This document shows positions 38,951 to 48,730 of a stretch of 64,000 nt of DNA, piece by piece; position 1 is the first letter of the stretch; each line of letters opens with the position of its first letter. The position numbers were made by a program, and so were the translations under genes. The notes below the pieces were generated by a model, which saw only the letters and a program-made list of their open reading frames with translations, made no database searches and was not told the origin of the DNA. This DNA is from Rhynchopus euleeides (taxonomy: Eukaryota > Euglenozoa > Diplonemea > Diplonemida > Diplonemidae): the NCBI GenBank assembly GCA_963210315.1, contig OY723278.1, positions 248,001 to 312,000 on the forward strand, given 5' to 3'.

Positions 38951-39743
38951 TCAGAGGTGCACCGTCACGTCCCCCGTCCTCAGCGCCCGGGCGAGGGCCA
39001 CCCGGTTTCCTCCGTACCGGATGGTGAGGCGCGACCAATCCGACTGCGTCTCGTGTTTCCCCAGGCGCGCCAGCAGGGCCGGGGGAATCTCCACCCCGGA
39101 CGACATCAGCCCGAGCAGGTGGGAGATCGCCCCCCGCTTGATGCTGTGGGCGGTGTACCCACACATCACTGCCGAAGCCCCCCACAGCGCATCCAAGCCC
39201 GCAGTCGACACGTCCGTGATCCTGGAGAACGGGCGCAGCGCCCCCAACAGGCTGGCAATCACGTCCGTATGCGGTCCCCGGATCACCACGAACTTCGCGG
39301 CCGTGAAGGGGTCCTGGCGGCGCCCCTTTGTGCTCCTCCCCCAGTCCAATATCACCTCGGACCCGGAGCACTCCAGCACCTGTGACGACGTCAGGGCAAT
39401 CACATCTCCCCACCTCGAAGCCGTCTTCCACGCCAGGAGGCACGCCAGCTTGAGGGTCGGGGGCTGCAGATACGCCCACGCCAGCAAGGTCTCCCGCGGG
39501 ATGGGGTCGGCCTGGTGGATCGGCACCGCCGCCCCCACGGCCCGCAGCGCCGAGGCGTACGAGAGCAGGGGCTGGTTGGGGAGTCCCAGGTGCCTGAACG
39601 TCCCCGACAGCGTCTTGGTGTAGGACAGCTGCCCCTGCGGTTTTACACCTGTCGCCGCCACAAAAAGCACCGTCGTGTCCGCTGACAGGGTGCGGTCCAC
39701 CTGAAAAGAAGAACGAAAAGCGAGAGGCGAAGCGAGCGCGGGT
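38951..39743 (-). CDS. Retroelement 3 tyrosine recombinase
   Basis: Open from 39743, inside A1, without any ATG before the domain; the conserved part starts near 39700 (a GTG). Counting from 39700: Arg96 (TASRWGDVI), Lys125 (GRSTKGRRQ), His185-Ser-Ile-Lys188 (AHSIKRGA, so Lys replaces Arg in HxxR unless the next Arg serves), His216 (LGKHETQSD) and Tyr229 (LTIRYGGN). A pyrimidine tract, CGTTCTTCTTTTCAG, ends at the A1/internal junction (39701), exactly like a 3' splice acceptor. A start codon could therefore be supplied by splicing, cis or trans (inference). The lack of an ATG could instead mean 5' truncation. Confidence 0.8.
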
Positions 39744-39871
39744 TAGTGTAACCTAATTCAGAGGATGTGTGGATTCTAAGAAAGTAGAAGTCAACAAATC
39801 AAACCGGAGACACACCCGGTCACCGCCTTGGCTCCAAACTCCTGCCGATTCCCTTAGCTAAACACTCCGAG
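39703..39871 (-). repeat. Retroelement 3 repeat A1
   Basis: 169-bp first copy of A (minus-strand 5' border). The end facing the coding region is the pyrimidine-rich CGTTCTTCTTTTC. Confidence 0.92.
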
Positions 39872-40057
39872 TGTGGGTGTAGGGGTGTGGGTGTAGGGGT
39901 GTAGGGGTGTAGGGGTGTGGGTGTAGGGGTGTGGGTGTAGGTGTAGGGGTGTGGGTGTAGGGGTGTAGGGGTAGGGGTGTAGGGGTGTGGGTGTAGGGGT
40001 GTGGGTGTAGGGGTGTAGGGGTGTGGGTGTAGGGGTGTGGGTGTAGGGGTGTAGGGG
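39872..40057. repeat. GGGTGTAGGGGTGTG minisatellite, right part
   Basis: Continuation of the array at 36398-36650 on the other side of retroelement 3. Confidence 0.9.
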
Positions 40058-42050
40058 GGTGGTAGAACGAAGGGGCCCCGGTTGCAGCACTGTCACAGCA
40101 CTGTGCAGCAAGCGGGGTGAGAGTGCATGCATCCGTTTCGGGCAGTGGTGGAAGAGCGACCGAAATCGCGAAAGGCACCCAGACTCCGATGCCACAGTTT
40201 TCTGACAACTTACCGGAAGGCACCAGACCCCTGAGCACGGCAGGGTTGCTGTGCTGGGGTGCTGTGAGACTTCCTCGTTGAAGACGAAAGAGAGACGTGC
40301 TATCTCACACATGTCGCTCCCGGATTCGTTCCCCAAAAGACGGTGCCACAAGGTTAACGTTTTCCCAGAGGATACACACTGCGCTTTGGCACCGCAGCAT
40401 CCATGAATGCAACAAGATATGGCTCCGTGAGGTGCCCCTTCATTCGACTTCTGTAAATCAAAAGGGCAGGAGGAACAACTCTCGTGCCTTGTGTTTAGCT
40501 GCTTTCACAGCACTCAGTTAGGCCAGGCCGTGGAGGGATCATGCCACCAGAGTGGCGTGTGCAGGCACATCTCCACATGCGAGAGAGGGCCACTGCCACG
40601 CCCAAGGCAACACTGTTCAGCAGATTCGGTGGGTTGCACGTTGTCAAGGAGAGGTTGAGGGGTGGTAGCAGGTGTAGGGTGGGGCGGGTTTGCCTGAACG
40701 AGAGAGATCCGAGAGAGTGTCCAAGATTCGCCCCGCGGTTTGACAGGTTATCAACAAAAGAGTGTCAGATGAGGCCTTGTGGGGAGGGGTGGAATTCAAG
40801 AGTCGTGGAAACACAAGGGCGGTGTCGTTGTAAGGTGGGTCTGTGTGGTGAAGCCGCAGCGTATTGGCTCCTGTTGGCTTGCACTCTGCCATAAATGATC
40901 TGGGCAGCACAATCCAGCACACCTTGCACACTTGCCGGCAGATAGGGAATAAGATTACGAAAGCAGGCACAACATGAAAGAACCACAACGCGCGCATGTC
41001 TTGCTGCATCGTGATGGCCAGTCGTGAACCAACCATTTGTGCCTTGCTTTCAGCAGTAGATTCGGCAGAATGCTCACATTCAGAGAGCTTCGCCGGTGTC
41101 TGAACTGTCCAAAGCATCCTGCAATGTATCAAAGAAAACGGGCGTCAAACGGGGCGGGTTGTGCTGCATCAGTGTGGGATAATATTCAGCAGTAGTCAGC
41201 GGTGACCGCACCCTCACCACAGCACCGCAGGTCGGCAGTCCCCGAGGTTGCTTGGGGCCACCTGCCTGTGGGTCTGAGAGATCAACATCAGACATTGCCG
41301 TTTCTCTGCCACAGCTTGCCCCACTCGCAAGCCGTGGCGAGACATTCATGTGCTCAGACGCGATGACGGCCTTCATATCTTGAGCAAAGCCACCCGTTGC
41401 ATTTAAGAACACAACAACAATGTCGATGCGTCAAGAAGGGGGAGGGGGGTGCGCTGACCATGCTGAAAGACCGCCACACAATGCAACGGGCCACCGTATG
41501 GTGGCCCGCTCACCGGCACCCGAGAGGCCCGCTCTTCAAACTGCAAGGGGAGGGGCTTCGGTTTGATTTTCAGAGACAACACCCAAAGTTCCCGCTGTCC
41601 CACTTATGTGCCTCACCACAGCACATCAACAGGGGGGGAGGACAATGCGAGGTACGATGACCCTTCTGGAACTTGACTGAAAGTGCCGAGCACAGCAAAA
41701 AATTCATCTATTTTGAAGGTTCTCTTTCTCTCCAAGAATTGCTGTGAACAAGGAACTGGCTCAGAACAATTTTTCCCTTTTTTTCATCGGTGAAAAAAAG
41801 CCAGAACTGGCTCAGAAACGGCGTGGATGGAGGAAATTTCCCAAAGGCAACTTAGAAGCAAAGTGAAAGATGAAAAGTTGTGTATACTTGCGGATGTGCC
41901 GTGATGTGCTGCACCTATACCAAGAGTGGAATCAAGAGACGGCACGCATCCTTTGAGACCCCACACATCACAGACACAGCCTTGTTAGCAATGAAAAGTG
42001 CCCCCCCTGCCCCTGCCCCTGCCCCCCCCACCCACCCACCTTCAGGCAGC
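40058..42050. other. Non-coding region downstream of the WD40 gene
   Basis: No gene with a recognisable domain. A short CAACGGGCCACCGTATGGTGGCCCG hairpin lies near 41483-41507. Its end should contain the WD40 gene's 3' UTR. Confidence 0.45.
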
Positions 42051-43335
42051 TCAAGAAATGGCACACGCACTTGCCATGCCCAACCCGTCGGCATCGCCGA
42101 ACAGCTCGTCGTGCTGCAGGCTTGCGATATCGAAGTCGCCTTCTTCATCCTCCTCCTCCTCCACCTGCACATCGACCGCTGCAAGCTCGAGGGGCTCCAC
42201 CGCCTCCAACGGCACGACACACACAGAGGAGGTGGCCTGCACGAAGGCGAAGTCGCCCCTCACAGCGAGGCAGGGCCCCCTGTCGAGGGCACCGATGTGG
42301 CGACCCGTCTCCACATCCCACACCGACAGGGCGCTGGTGGAGGTGTAGAGGCGGCGCCCGCAGGGCGAAAGTGACAGAGAGTCGAATGTTAGCTGCCCTG
42401 CGCTGCCCTGCGCTGTGGGGCACCCTGTTGCAGTCAAACGACGCGAGGCAGGTCATGTCCGCGGCGCGCCACATCCGGGTCACCAGGGAGTGGCTGGCGC
42501 TGAAGACGAGCGAGGCGCAGGGCGACACCAGCAGGAGGCAGACACCCTCGCAGCTTGCCGACATCGCCACATCGCTGGTCGGGCCGAGGGTCCACACGCG
42601 GATGCGGTTGTCGAATCGGCTCCCTTCGTACAGTGTGGAGGCGCATGGCGACACGGCGAGTGCTGTGGGGAGCATGGCGGTGCGGAGGACGTGGGTGCAT
42701 GCCCAGGAGCCTGTCGCCCAGGCTCGGATCTCCATCTGCAGGCCCGAGTGCCGCCCGGCGAAGAGCATGGCGCCGTCGCGCGGGGCTGCGAGGGAGAGCC
42801 ACTCGCCGGAGAGGACCTTCTCGCACTCCCAGCCGGATGTGTTGTGGCGCCAGACCAGCACGCGGTCCCGCTTGGCGAGGGAGAAGACGCGGGAGCCGCA
42901 GCCAGAGGCGATGACGCGGAGGACCCAGTCGTGGTGGCCGCAGAGGGTGTCCTCGCAGGCCCCGGTGTCGCGGTCCCACACCCGGACAGTGAGGTCGTAG
43001 CTGCCGGTGTATAGTTTGGTGCCGCAGGGGGAGACGTCGACGGCGCTGACAGGCGCCTGGTGGCCCGGGAACTCTGTGACGGAGAGACGGTTGGCGATGT
43101 CGACCTGCAGCTCCTCGCCGTCGATCAGGCCGAGGGTGTGTGCCGGGTCGGCCTCGTGGTAGCACACCTCGTTGGTCTCGCCAGGCCTCCGCAGGCTGAG
43201 CCTCCTGGGGTCGACGTCGCTCGGGAAGTGGAACAGCATGGAGATGGTGCGTTTGACGTCGGATACCGTGTCGTCGACGCCGATGTCGGCGACAACACGC
43301 TCCCCTGTCTCCGAGAAAACCGCAAAGACTTCCAT
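42051..43335 (-). CDS. Ubiquitin-like/WD40-repeat protein with a 10-bp duplication frameshift
   Basis: Chosen start: ATG at 43335 (MEVFAVFSETGERVVADI); the frame is open to 43620 but the upstream part is low-value sequence. Residues 1-80 look like a ubiquitin-like beta-grasp (VSDVKRTISMLFHF, then DGEELQVDI). WD40 blades follow: FPGHQAPVSAVDVSPCGTKL and SYDLTVRVWD; GHHDWVLRVIA; FDNRIRVWTL. Near 42400 the frame breaks: GCAGGGCAGC occurs twice in tandem on the coding strand, adding 10 bases. With one copy the next blade (LTFDSLSLSPCGRRLYTSTS, LSVWDVETGRH) and an acidic tail ending at 42051 would be in frame. As written, the first frame runs on to 42145 in unrelated sequence. It may be a real allele or pseudogene, or an assembly error. 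Such proteins are usually scaffolds; the partner is unknown. Confidence 0.75.
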
Positions 43336-44333
43336 CGCTTGTGTAAAATAGTGCTGTAGAGGAGCATTGGATGGGTGGAAGACATCATCAAGGGGCGGGG
43401 CCCGCAGTGGGGCTTGCGGGCTGCATCTTTTTGACACTACCAGGAGCCCTGTTGCAGTAAGCAAAGACAAATAAGCTGCAGGGGTGGGTGGGGGTGGCGT
43501 GCCCGTTAGGTGGTTTCTCGGGTTCCGCTCCCTGGTAACGCGGAGGACGTACACCCATTCCCTGCCACTCCCGGTGCTGTCCCGGTTGACGTCCGTCGTG
43601 TTTCCCCACGAATGACTCATGAAAGAGCAATATCCATCACAGCAACTGTAACTCCCTTCTCAGGAGTGTTGGCACAATTGCGTCTCGCAGAGCGTGCTCA
43701 TTGATGCAAGGGTGTGAGTCATCACGGGGCATTTTCGCATATTTTTTTGCCAGTGGGGTGGCGGGTGGGGATGTTCATTCTCACGTGACTTCTTGCAGCA
43801 GGCACATGGTGGACTCCAGCGGGGGTAGGGTAACCCTTTTCAGGAGTCTCAACTAGAGGGAGTCTAGTCGATACTCCCGCTCGCGGAGTCCTCGACAACA
43901 GGCTGAAGACTCCCTCTCAGACTCCAGTAAGGGTGGCTGGAGTCCACCGTGCACTGTGTGCCAAGGAATCCACTGCCTGCTCCTCACCTGCATGAGGTGA
44001 CACAACAACTGCATTCAGACGGGATTTTGTTTCGGTCGGTGGTGCGAGCCGCCTACAGCACAAGCATCAGCATGGTGCAACAGTCACACGTTCTCGAGGT
44101 AATCGTAAGTGGGAGTGGCATCCATCAAGGCATAACTATGCCCAACGTTAGGGTTCAAAACGTTGCTGCTCATGTTAGGGTAGCAGCTCGGGGAAAATAC
44201 TGTTCCTTCCGTTTGCTTCACTCACCACAGGGAAACATGAAGAGAGAAAACCTTGTTGTTTTGTTGACTGCTTCCACCCGGGCAAAAACAAAACTGTAGG
44301 CGCGTCGCAAACAGAGGCACGCGACCCCACTGC
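43336..44333. other. Intergenic region with a MITE
   Basis: Between the WD40 gene's 5' end and the 3' end of the membrane protein gene. Apart from the MITE at 43803-43953, nothing is recognised. Confidence 0.45.
43803..43953. mobile_element. MITE, GCACGGTGGACTCC family, copy 3
   Basis: Inverted ends GCACATGGTGGACTCCAGC and GCTGGAGTCCACCGTGCAC. The inside is made of AGACTCC/GGAGTCT-type short inverted repeats. Related to 6649-6850 and 20782-20964. Confidence 0.75.
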
Positions 44334-45392
44334 CTATGCGGCCACGGCTGATGCACTCAGGCGTGTGAGTGAGCGCATGTACACGATGGAGAGCACAGTC
44401 GTCAACAGGGCGGTGGCACCAAAGGAGTCATAGTCGATCACACCAAAGCAGCCCTTCTTCCCCGCCTTTTCACCGCGGGCCATTTTGACCCCGGCACGCA
44501 CACAGCGCTTCGCAGCCTTGTAGAACAGCGCAGCACCTGCGAGGACATAGCACAGCGCTGTGGTGGCAACGTCAATACCCTCCTCCTCGTCCTTCGACTT
44601 GTCTTTCTTGAAACCGCTGCGCAGCACGGAGAAGGGAGACGTGAACATCTGCTGCAGTACAGACCACACGGAGATGCTGTTCAGCACCACCGTGCCGTGC
44701 AGCGACAGCGCCACTGCACCACCCAGGGAGGAAATCATCGACGCGTACACCACAGCGGCCTTGGCGTAGTTCTTGTCGACAGAACGGCAGGCAACGACCG
44801 AGCCTGCTCCCGCGCCGAAAACGACCGCCGAGAGAGGACCATGCACCAGCAGCAGCAGGCTGTTGCTGTCGATGGACACAGCAGCGGCAGCATATCCCAG
44901 GAGCGTGCCGATGCTGACGGGCGCGTAGAAGGAGAAGAGGAAGTCGTCGAACAGCAGCGCAATCGGCGCCGACGCCCACCCACCGAGGAAAGCCGATACG
45001 CCCAGCAGGCCTGTGTTAGCCACGATGTCCTTGTTGTTGCGTGCAGAGAACAGCTGCTTCCAGTTCTGCGTCACGTACACCAGCAGTGCTGTGCCGGCGC
45101 CCGACAGAGGCACCCACAGAGGGACGGCCTGGTGGTGGCGCTTGAAGCACTGCACGCCCGCCAGGGCTGTCAACGCGCCACCTGCAGAAAGCGCCTGCAC
45201 CGCAGCCAGCGAAGCACGCATCTCCTCAGCTGGGATGCCCTGCGTCTCGGAAGTAAACTTCGGCGGTGCGATAGCGGCCTTGTAGGCAGCGACACCAGCG
45301 TAGACCACACAGCCCACGCACATCGCCTTCTGAGCAGCGGAGCCGACTTCCCAGGCGCTGTCGGAGAACCGGGACGTGCCCATCAGGAACAT
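44334..45392 (-). CDS. Polytopic membrane protein of unknown family
   Basis: 352 residues from the ATG at 45392. About eight to nine hydrophobic segments are visible, rich in Ala/Gly/Ser: for example CVGCVVYAGVAAYKAAI, LSAGGALTALAGV, VPLWVPLSGAGTALLVYV, LLGVSAFLGGWASAPIALL, LLLLVHGPLSAVVFGAGAG, VYASMISSLGGAVALSL, TALCYVLAGAALFY and ALLTTVLSIVYM. A charged cytosolic-type loop (GFKKDKSKDEEEGID) lies near two thirds, and a basic loop (RAGVKMARGEKAGKKG) near the end. No family signature was recognised. The small-residue-rich helices could suit a channel, a transporter or a BI-1/TMEM-like protein, but none is supported. Intronless, same strand as its neighbours. Confidence 0.7.
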   Translation of the reverse strand: MFLMGTSRFSDSAWEVGSAAQKAMCVGCVVYAGVAAYKAAIAPPKFTSETQGIPAEEMRASLAAVQALSAGGALTALAGVQCFKRHHQAVPLWVPLSGAGTALLVYVTQNWKQLFSARNNKDIVANTGLLGVSAFLGGWASAPIALLFDDFLFSFYAPVSIGTLLGYAAAAVSIDSNSLLLLVHGPLSAVVFGAGAGSVVACRSVDKNYAKAAVVYASMISSLGGAVALSLHGTVVLNSISVWSVLQQMFTSPFSVLRSGFKKDKSKDEEEGIDVATTALCYVLAGAALFYKAAKRCVRAGVKMARGEKAGKKGCFGVIDYDSFGATALLTTVLSIVYMRSLTRLSASAVAA

Positions 45393-46114
45393 TGTGATGG
45401 AGGAGAGGGGTGGTGGTTATGCCTTGGTGGCTACGGTTGGTGTTTGTGATACGTGGAAAAGTCGGAAGCAAGGTCTTGAGTTCTGCCTCCCTTCCTCAAC
45501 CATAACCTCATGAATGATGTTGCCTTCACGCTTCCACACCTTCTACATCTGTGCCCTGGTGGAGCGTGAAGCAATGCGATACTGTCGCAATACCTTCTGC
45601 ACAAAGAGCACAGCGCACAACACACCAAGTTTGGGTACACTCCCACGAAGCGCCCACATGGGGCGGAAGGGGGCTGCGGCTCTTCACCCATCGGAGGTAA
45701 TTTTCGTTCCAAATCTGAGAAACTGACAAACCCCACCCCTCTCTGAGTACCCCCTCGGGGTAGTCGCGAGGGATACAACCAAGAGAACGGGGCCACACAG
45801 AGCCTGGCAACAGACGGCACTAAAACACACAAGCACCAAAGTGCACGACCACCGGGCCCTGCAGGGCCCGGTGGTCGTGCACATTGTTCTGGCATTTGCA
45901 AGGCAGTGCACTTTGCCAGGACCTACACTTCTCGAAGCCTGCCACCCCACCACCCCATTCATTCTAAGGAGTACATGGCACGTGCCGTTCGGCCCTCAGG
46001 CCACACGGAACTGCGCCTGGGAAGAAGGCCCAGAAACCCATCGAGGCGCCAGATGGGACCCTAAGGGGACACATAAAGTCGCCGACTGAAGGCCGACGGC
46101 CAGAGGGGCGCTCA
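45393..46114. other. Intergenic region with a perfect palindrome
   Basis: No gene. The 42-bp palindrome at 45841-45882 is listed separately. Upstream of 45392 the minus strand reads CAACCGTAGCCACC..., with no clear pyrimidine-rich acceptor. Confidence 0.45.
45841..45882. repeat. 42-bp perfect palindrome
   Basis: GTGCACGACCACCGGGCCCT is followed directly by its exact complement, centred on CTGCAG, with no loop. It lies between two host genes and could form a cruciform, be a terminator-like hairpin in RNA, or be a minimal palindromic insertion. Confidence 0.85.
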
Positions 46115-46477
46115 TCAGTCGGGGTTTGCGACCTGTTCGGTGGCTGTGTATGTCGTGACCTTGGCCCTCACGCTTTCGGCGCAGTTGTCGAGAGTAGCTG
46201 TGTACGCGGCGTATGACATCCCCTTGTCTGAAGCGGTGCGCCGCGTTTCAGAAATCATCTGCACCAACCAACGGTCGCTCTCTGTTGACACGAATGGCAA
46301 GCACAGCAGGAACGCAGCGCTCCCTGCAGTGACTGCCATCAGAGCCTGCATCGGTGCCGAGAAGTTCTCCAGCCACATGTCAAACGCAATCTTCTTCCGG
46401 AAGTACTTCATATGCACATCCATCGAGGGCAGCACAACCCGCCGGAGCAGAAACGTCGCCCAGTTGACCCGCGCCAT
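46115..46477 (-). CDS. Small single-span membrane protein, unknown
   Basis: About 120 residues from MARVNWATFLLRRVVLPS (start near 46477; an upstream in-frame ATG at 46558 would add a Gly/Arg-rich stretch). An N-terminal basic, amphipathic segment and one hydrophobic helix (MQALMAVTAGSAAFLLCLPF) precede a polar C-terminal half (RTASDKGMSYAAYTATLDNC). This could be a mitochondrial inner-membrane or tail-exposed protein, but no family was recognised. The stop at 46115 leaves about 720 bp to the next gene downstream. Moderate confidence because of its size. Confidence 0.5.
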   Translation of the reverse strand: MARVNWATFLLRRVVLPSMDVHMKYFRKKIAFDMWLENFSAPMQALMAVTAGSAAFLLCLPFVSTESDRWLVQMISETRRTASDKGMSYAAYTATLDNCAESVRAKVTTYTATEQVANPD

Positions 46478-47038
46478 TCTCAGCCCTATGGAAACAGCAG
46501 GGAAGCCCCGCCCCCCCCGCACACCCCTCAAGCCCTGACCCTGCAAAGGTGGTGGCATGGAAGGGTGAAGGGAAGCACGACAGGGTGACGCCTGACAAGC
46601 GCGGGAAGGACGATCCCTCCCCGCTGTAGCGACTGGTAACGAGGTTTATGCAGGGGGGGTGGGGAGGGAGGGGTGGTAGTGGTGCTGTGAGCTACTGCAC
46701 CCCGCCCCCGTCGGGCAGCAGATCTAGCGTCGGGTTTTTGCTGCCTGTTCACGATATACAGTGCCGACCGGACTTCCAGGCAGTCCCTCCGACCAGGTGC
46801 CTCGTCAGTACACACATTTGCATGCGATGGATCTCGGGTTTTAAAAATCGCGAGATCTCCGAAGAATAGGAAGGGCTGAAGGGATGAGCTCAACACACTA
46901 CACAGCCCCCCCCCCCCCCCGGGGCGGGGAGGCAAAAATTAACACGGGGGTGACCTCTCCCGAATCGCTCCCGCCGAGAAATCCACCATGTATTGTTTAG
47001 GGGACACGCCGTTCTTTTCTCTTCACCCCCCCCCCTCT
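46478..47038. other. Intergenic region, C-run near the right end
   Basis: No gene. A C/G homopolymer run lies at about 46906-46926. Confidence 0.45.
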
Positions 47039-48730
47039 TCACGCAAACCCCTCTTCCCCCTTCTCCCTGAGCCGCACACTGCTGTGGTGGGCTGCCCACT
47101 GGAGCAGGAGCGCGCCCTCATGCGACTCGGGGGAGCCGCGCGCACGGAGCCGGGAAAGCGAGTCCTGACACACCTCCCGCACAGGCAGGGCGTGCCTGGC
47201 AAAGCAGCCGTCAGCCAGGAGCACGGAGGAAAGCACAAACTGCAGCAGGTCACACGCCAGCGTTGGAGATGGGGGATCCTCTGGGACAAAGTGGGAGTGT
47301 CCGTAGGGCAGCAGGAAGTGCTCCACCAGGTCCACGCAGGGCCGCCGCACCACAGGCACGATCTCACTGGCCGTCGCCAGCATCCCCGCAAAGTGCGCCA
47401 GAGCCGCGCGCTGCGAGCCCTTCATGCTGCACGCCTGCCACGGCGCCACCCACTCCGGCAGCCCCGACGCCTCCGCCTCCCGCAGCATCACCCGCAGCAC
47501 CGCCTCACACTCCGCCACCCCACACACCCCCGGCGCGGCGAGGAAACGCTCCGCAAACCGCCTCCACCCCATCAGGGTGAGCTCCGAGCCGCTCCACCCC
47601 GCCTCCCCACAGCCGGCCCCCCTCCCCCGTGGCTCCGACCGCCCCCTCGAAGCCTCGGCCTCCCCCCACTCCTCTCCACTCCCTTCCACCTGCACTGCTG
47701 GGCTCTCGGCGGGGTGGAAGGACGGCACTTCCTGGTCTTCCTCCTCCTCCCACTCCTCCCACTCCTCCCATTCGTCGACGCGCTGGGATGTGACGTCGCT
47801 GTCAGGCGGGGTCGACACCGCCAGCCCAACGCGCGGGCCGAAAGGGTTGTGGCTGCGCGCGGGGGAGCACGACGCATCCCCTGCGGCGGGGCGCGCCTCC
47901 ACCGCGTCGACGTCAAACACATCCAGCTGCCGCAGCTTCTCGAGGAGATCCGCCTTGCTGCGCTTCTTGAAACGCTCCACCTCCGCCTCAAACCTCGGCA
48001 GCGCCCACAGCAGCTCCTGCTGGGCAGACCCCCCATGGCTCCTGTGGGTGCTGCTCGCCGTGGATGCCGACGGGGAGGAGCGGGCCCCACCCCTCCCCAC
48101 CGCCCCACCCGCCGCCGACTCCAGAGCCTCGCGGCTGAGGCGGGTGCGCTCCCCGCTATCCCCACTGCTGCTGCGGGCATCCCTCACCGCCTTCCCGTTC
48201 TGCAGCCTCTTCTGCCGGCTCTGCCCAGCAGAGGAGGTTTCGGAGGGCGCAGCGGTGGTGTCGGCGGGTTGGCGGTGCCCCGCCTCCCGTGTGGGGGGTG
48301 CGGCGTTGTGGCGGCGTTGGCGCGTCGGCGCAGCAGAGCAGCGTGGGGGTGGTGCGGTGGAGGAGGAGTCGGAGGGGGAGGGGGAGGCTGTGCAGGGCGG
48401 CGACGATGCAGGGCATGAGGTGGCGGATGAGTGGCGGCTGTCGACGACGCCCATGCGTCGCTCCCGCCGCCGCGTCTGCTGTGTGTTGTGGGGGCGGTTT
48501 GCTGGCTGCTGCCGGGGGGGCGCGCGGCGCACCGGGGTGTTGTGCTGTGCGACCAGCGCCTCCCACGCCCCGTCGTCAGACGAGGCACCGCTGTCCGGCG
48601 GTGGGGTTGGAGCAGGAGAGGCGGTGCTGCAGTCTGCCTCACTCCCCGAAGGTGTTGACGACCCGAACCAAGACCCCATTAGGCCGTCTGCACACTCCTT
48701 GGTGGCCTCCCGCGTCCGGCGGCCTGCCAT
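47039..48730 (-). CDS. Large, mostly disordered protein of unknown function
   Basis: About 563 residues from MAGRRTREATKECADGLMGS (ATG at 48730). The frame is open to 48955, but the upstream part is Pro-rich UTR-like sequence. The N-terminal 240 residues are Ser/Pro/Arg/Thr-rich and look disordered. A helical stretch (LPRFEAEVERFKKRSKADLL, then EKLRQLDVFDVDAVE) follows. Next come an acidic WEEWEEWEEEEDQE tract and a C-terminal 200-residue part that looks folded and helical (GWRRFAERFLAAPGVCGVAE, ALAHFAGMLATASEIVPVVR, CDLLQFVLSSVLLADGCFA). No family was recognised. The periodic helical C-terminus argues that it is a real gene rather than a GC-rich open frame. Confidence 0.6.
   Translation of the reverse strand: MAGRRTREATKECADGLMGSWFGSSTPSGSEADCSTASPAPTPPPDSGASSDDGAWEALVAQHNTPVRRAPPRQQPANRPHNTQQTRRRERRMGVVDSRHSSATSCPASSPPCTASPSPSDSSSTAPPPRCSAAPTRQRRHNAAPPTREAGHRQPADTTAAPSETSSAGQSRQKRLQNGKAVRDARSSSGDSGERTRLSREALESAAGGAVGRGGARSSPSASTASSTHRSHGGSAQQELLWALPRFEAEVERFKKRSKADLLEKLRQLDVFDVDAVEARPAAGDASCSPARSHNPFGPRVGLAVSTPPDSDVTSQRVDEWEEWEEWEEEEDQEVPSFHPAESPAVQVEGSGEEWGEAEASRGRSEPRGRGAGCGEAGWSGSELTLMGWRRFAERFLAAPGVCGVAECEAVLRVMLREAEASGLPEWVAPWQACSMKGSQRAALAHFAGMLATASEIVPVVRRPCVDLVEHFLLPYGHSHFVPEDPPSPTLACDLLQFVLSSVLLADGCFARHALPVREVCQDSLSRLRARGSPESHEGALLLQWAAHHSSVRLREKGEEGFA

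Larger units (their letters stand above)
36651..39871 (-). mobile_element. YR retroelement 3, VIPER-like order, complete split direct repeats
   Basis: Read on the minus strand: A1 (39703-39871), internal region with YR then RT-RNase H, B1 (37145-37296) directly followed by A2 (36977-37145), a 174-bp spacer, and B2 (36651-36802). A copies are 169 bp and B copies 152 bp, each pair identical by eye. Total 3221 bp. Both outer borders abut the GGGTGTAG minisatellite, so the element sits in that array with no obvious target duplication, as expected for recombinase-mediated insertion. There is no gag-like gene. Confidence 0.93.
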
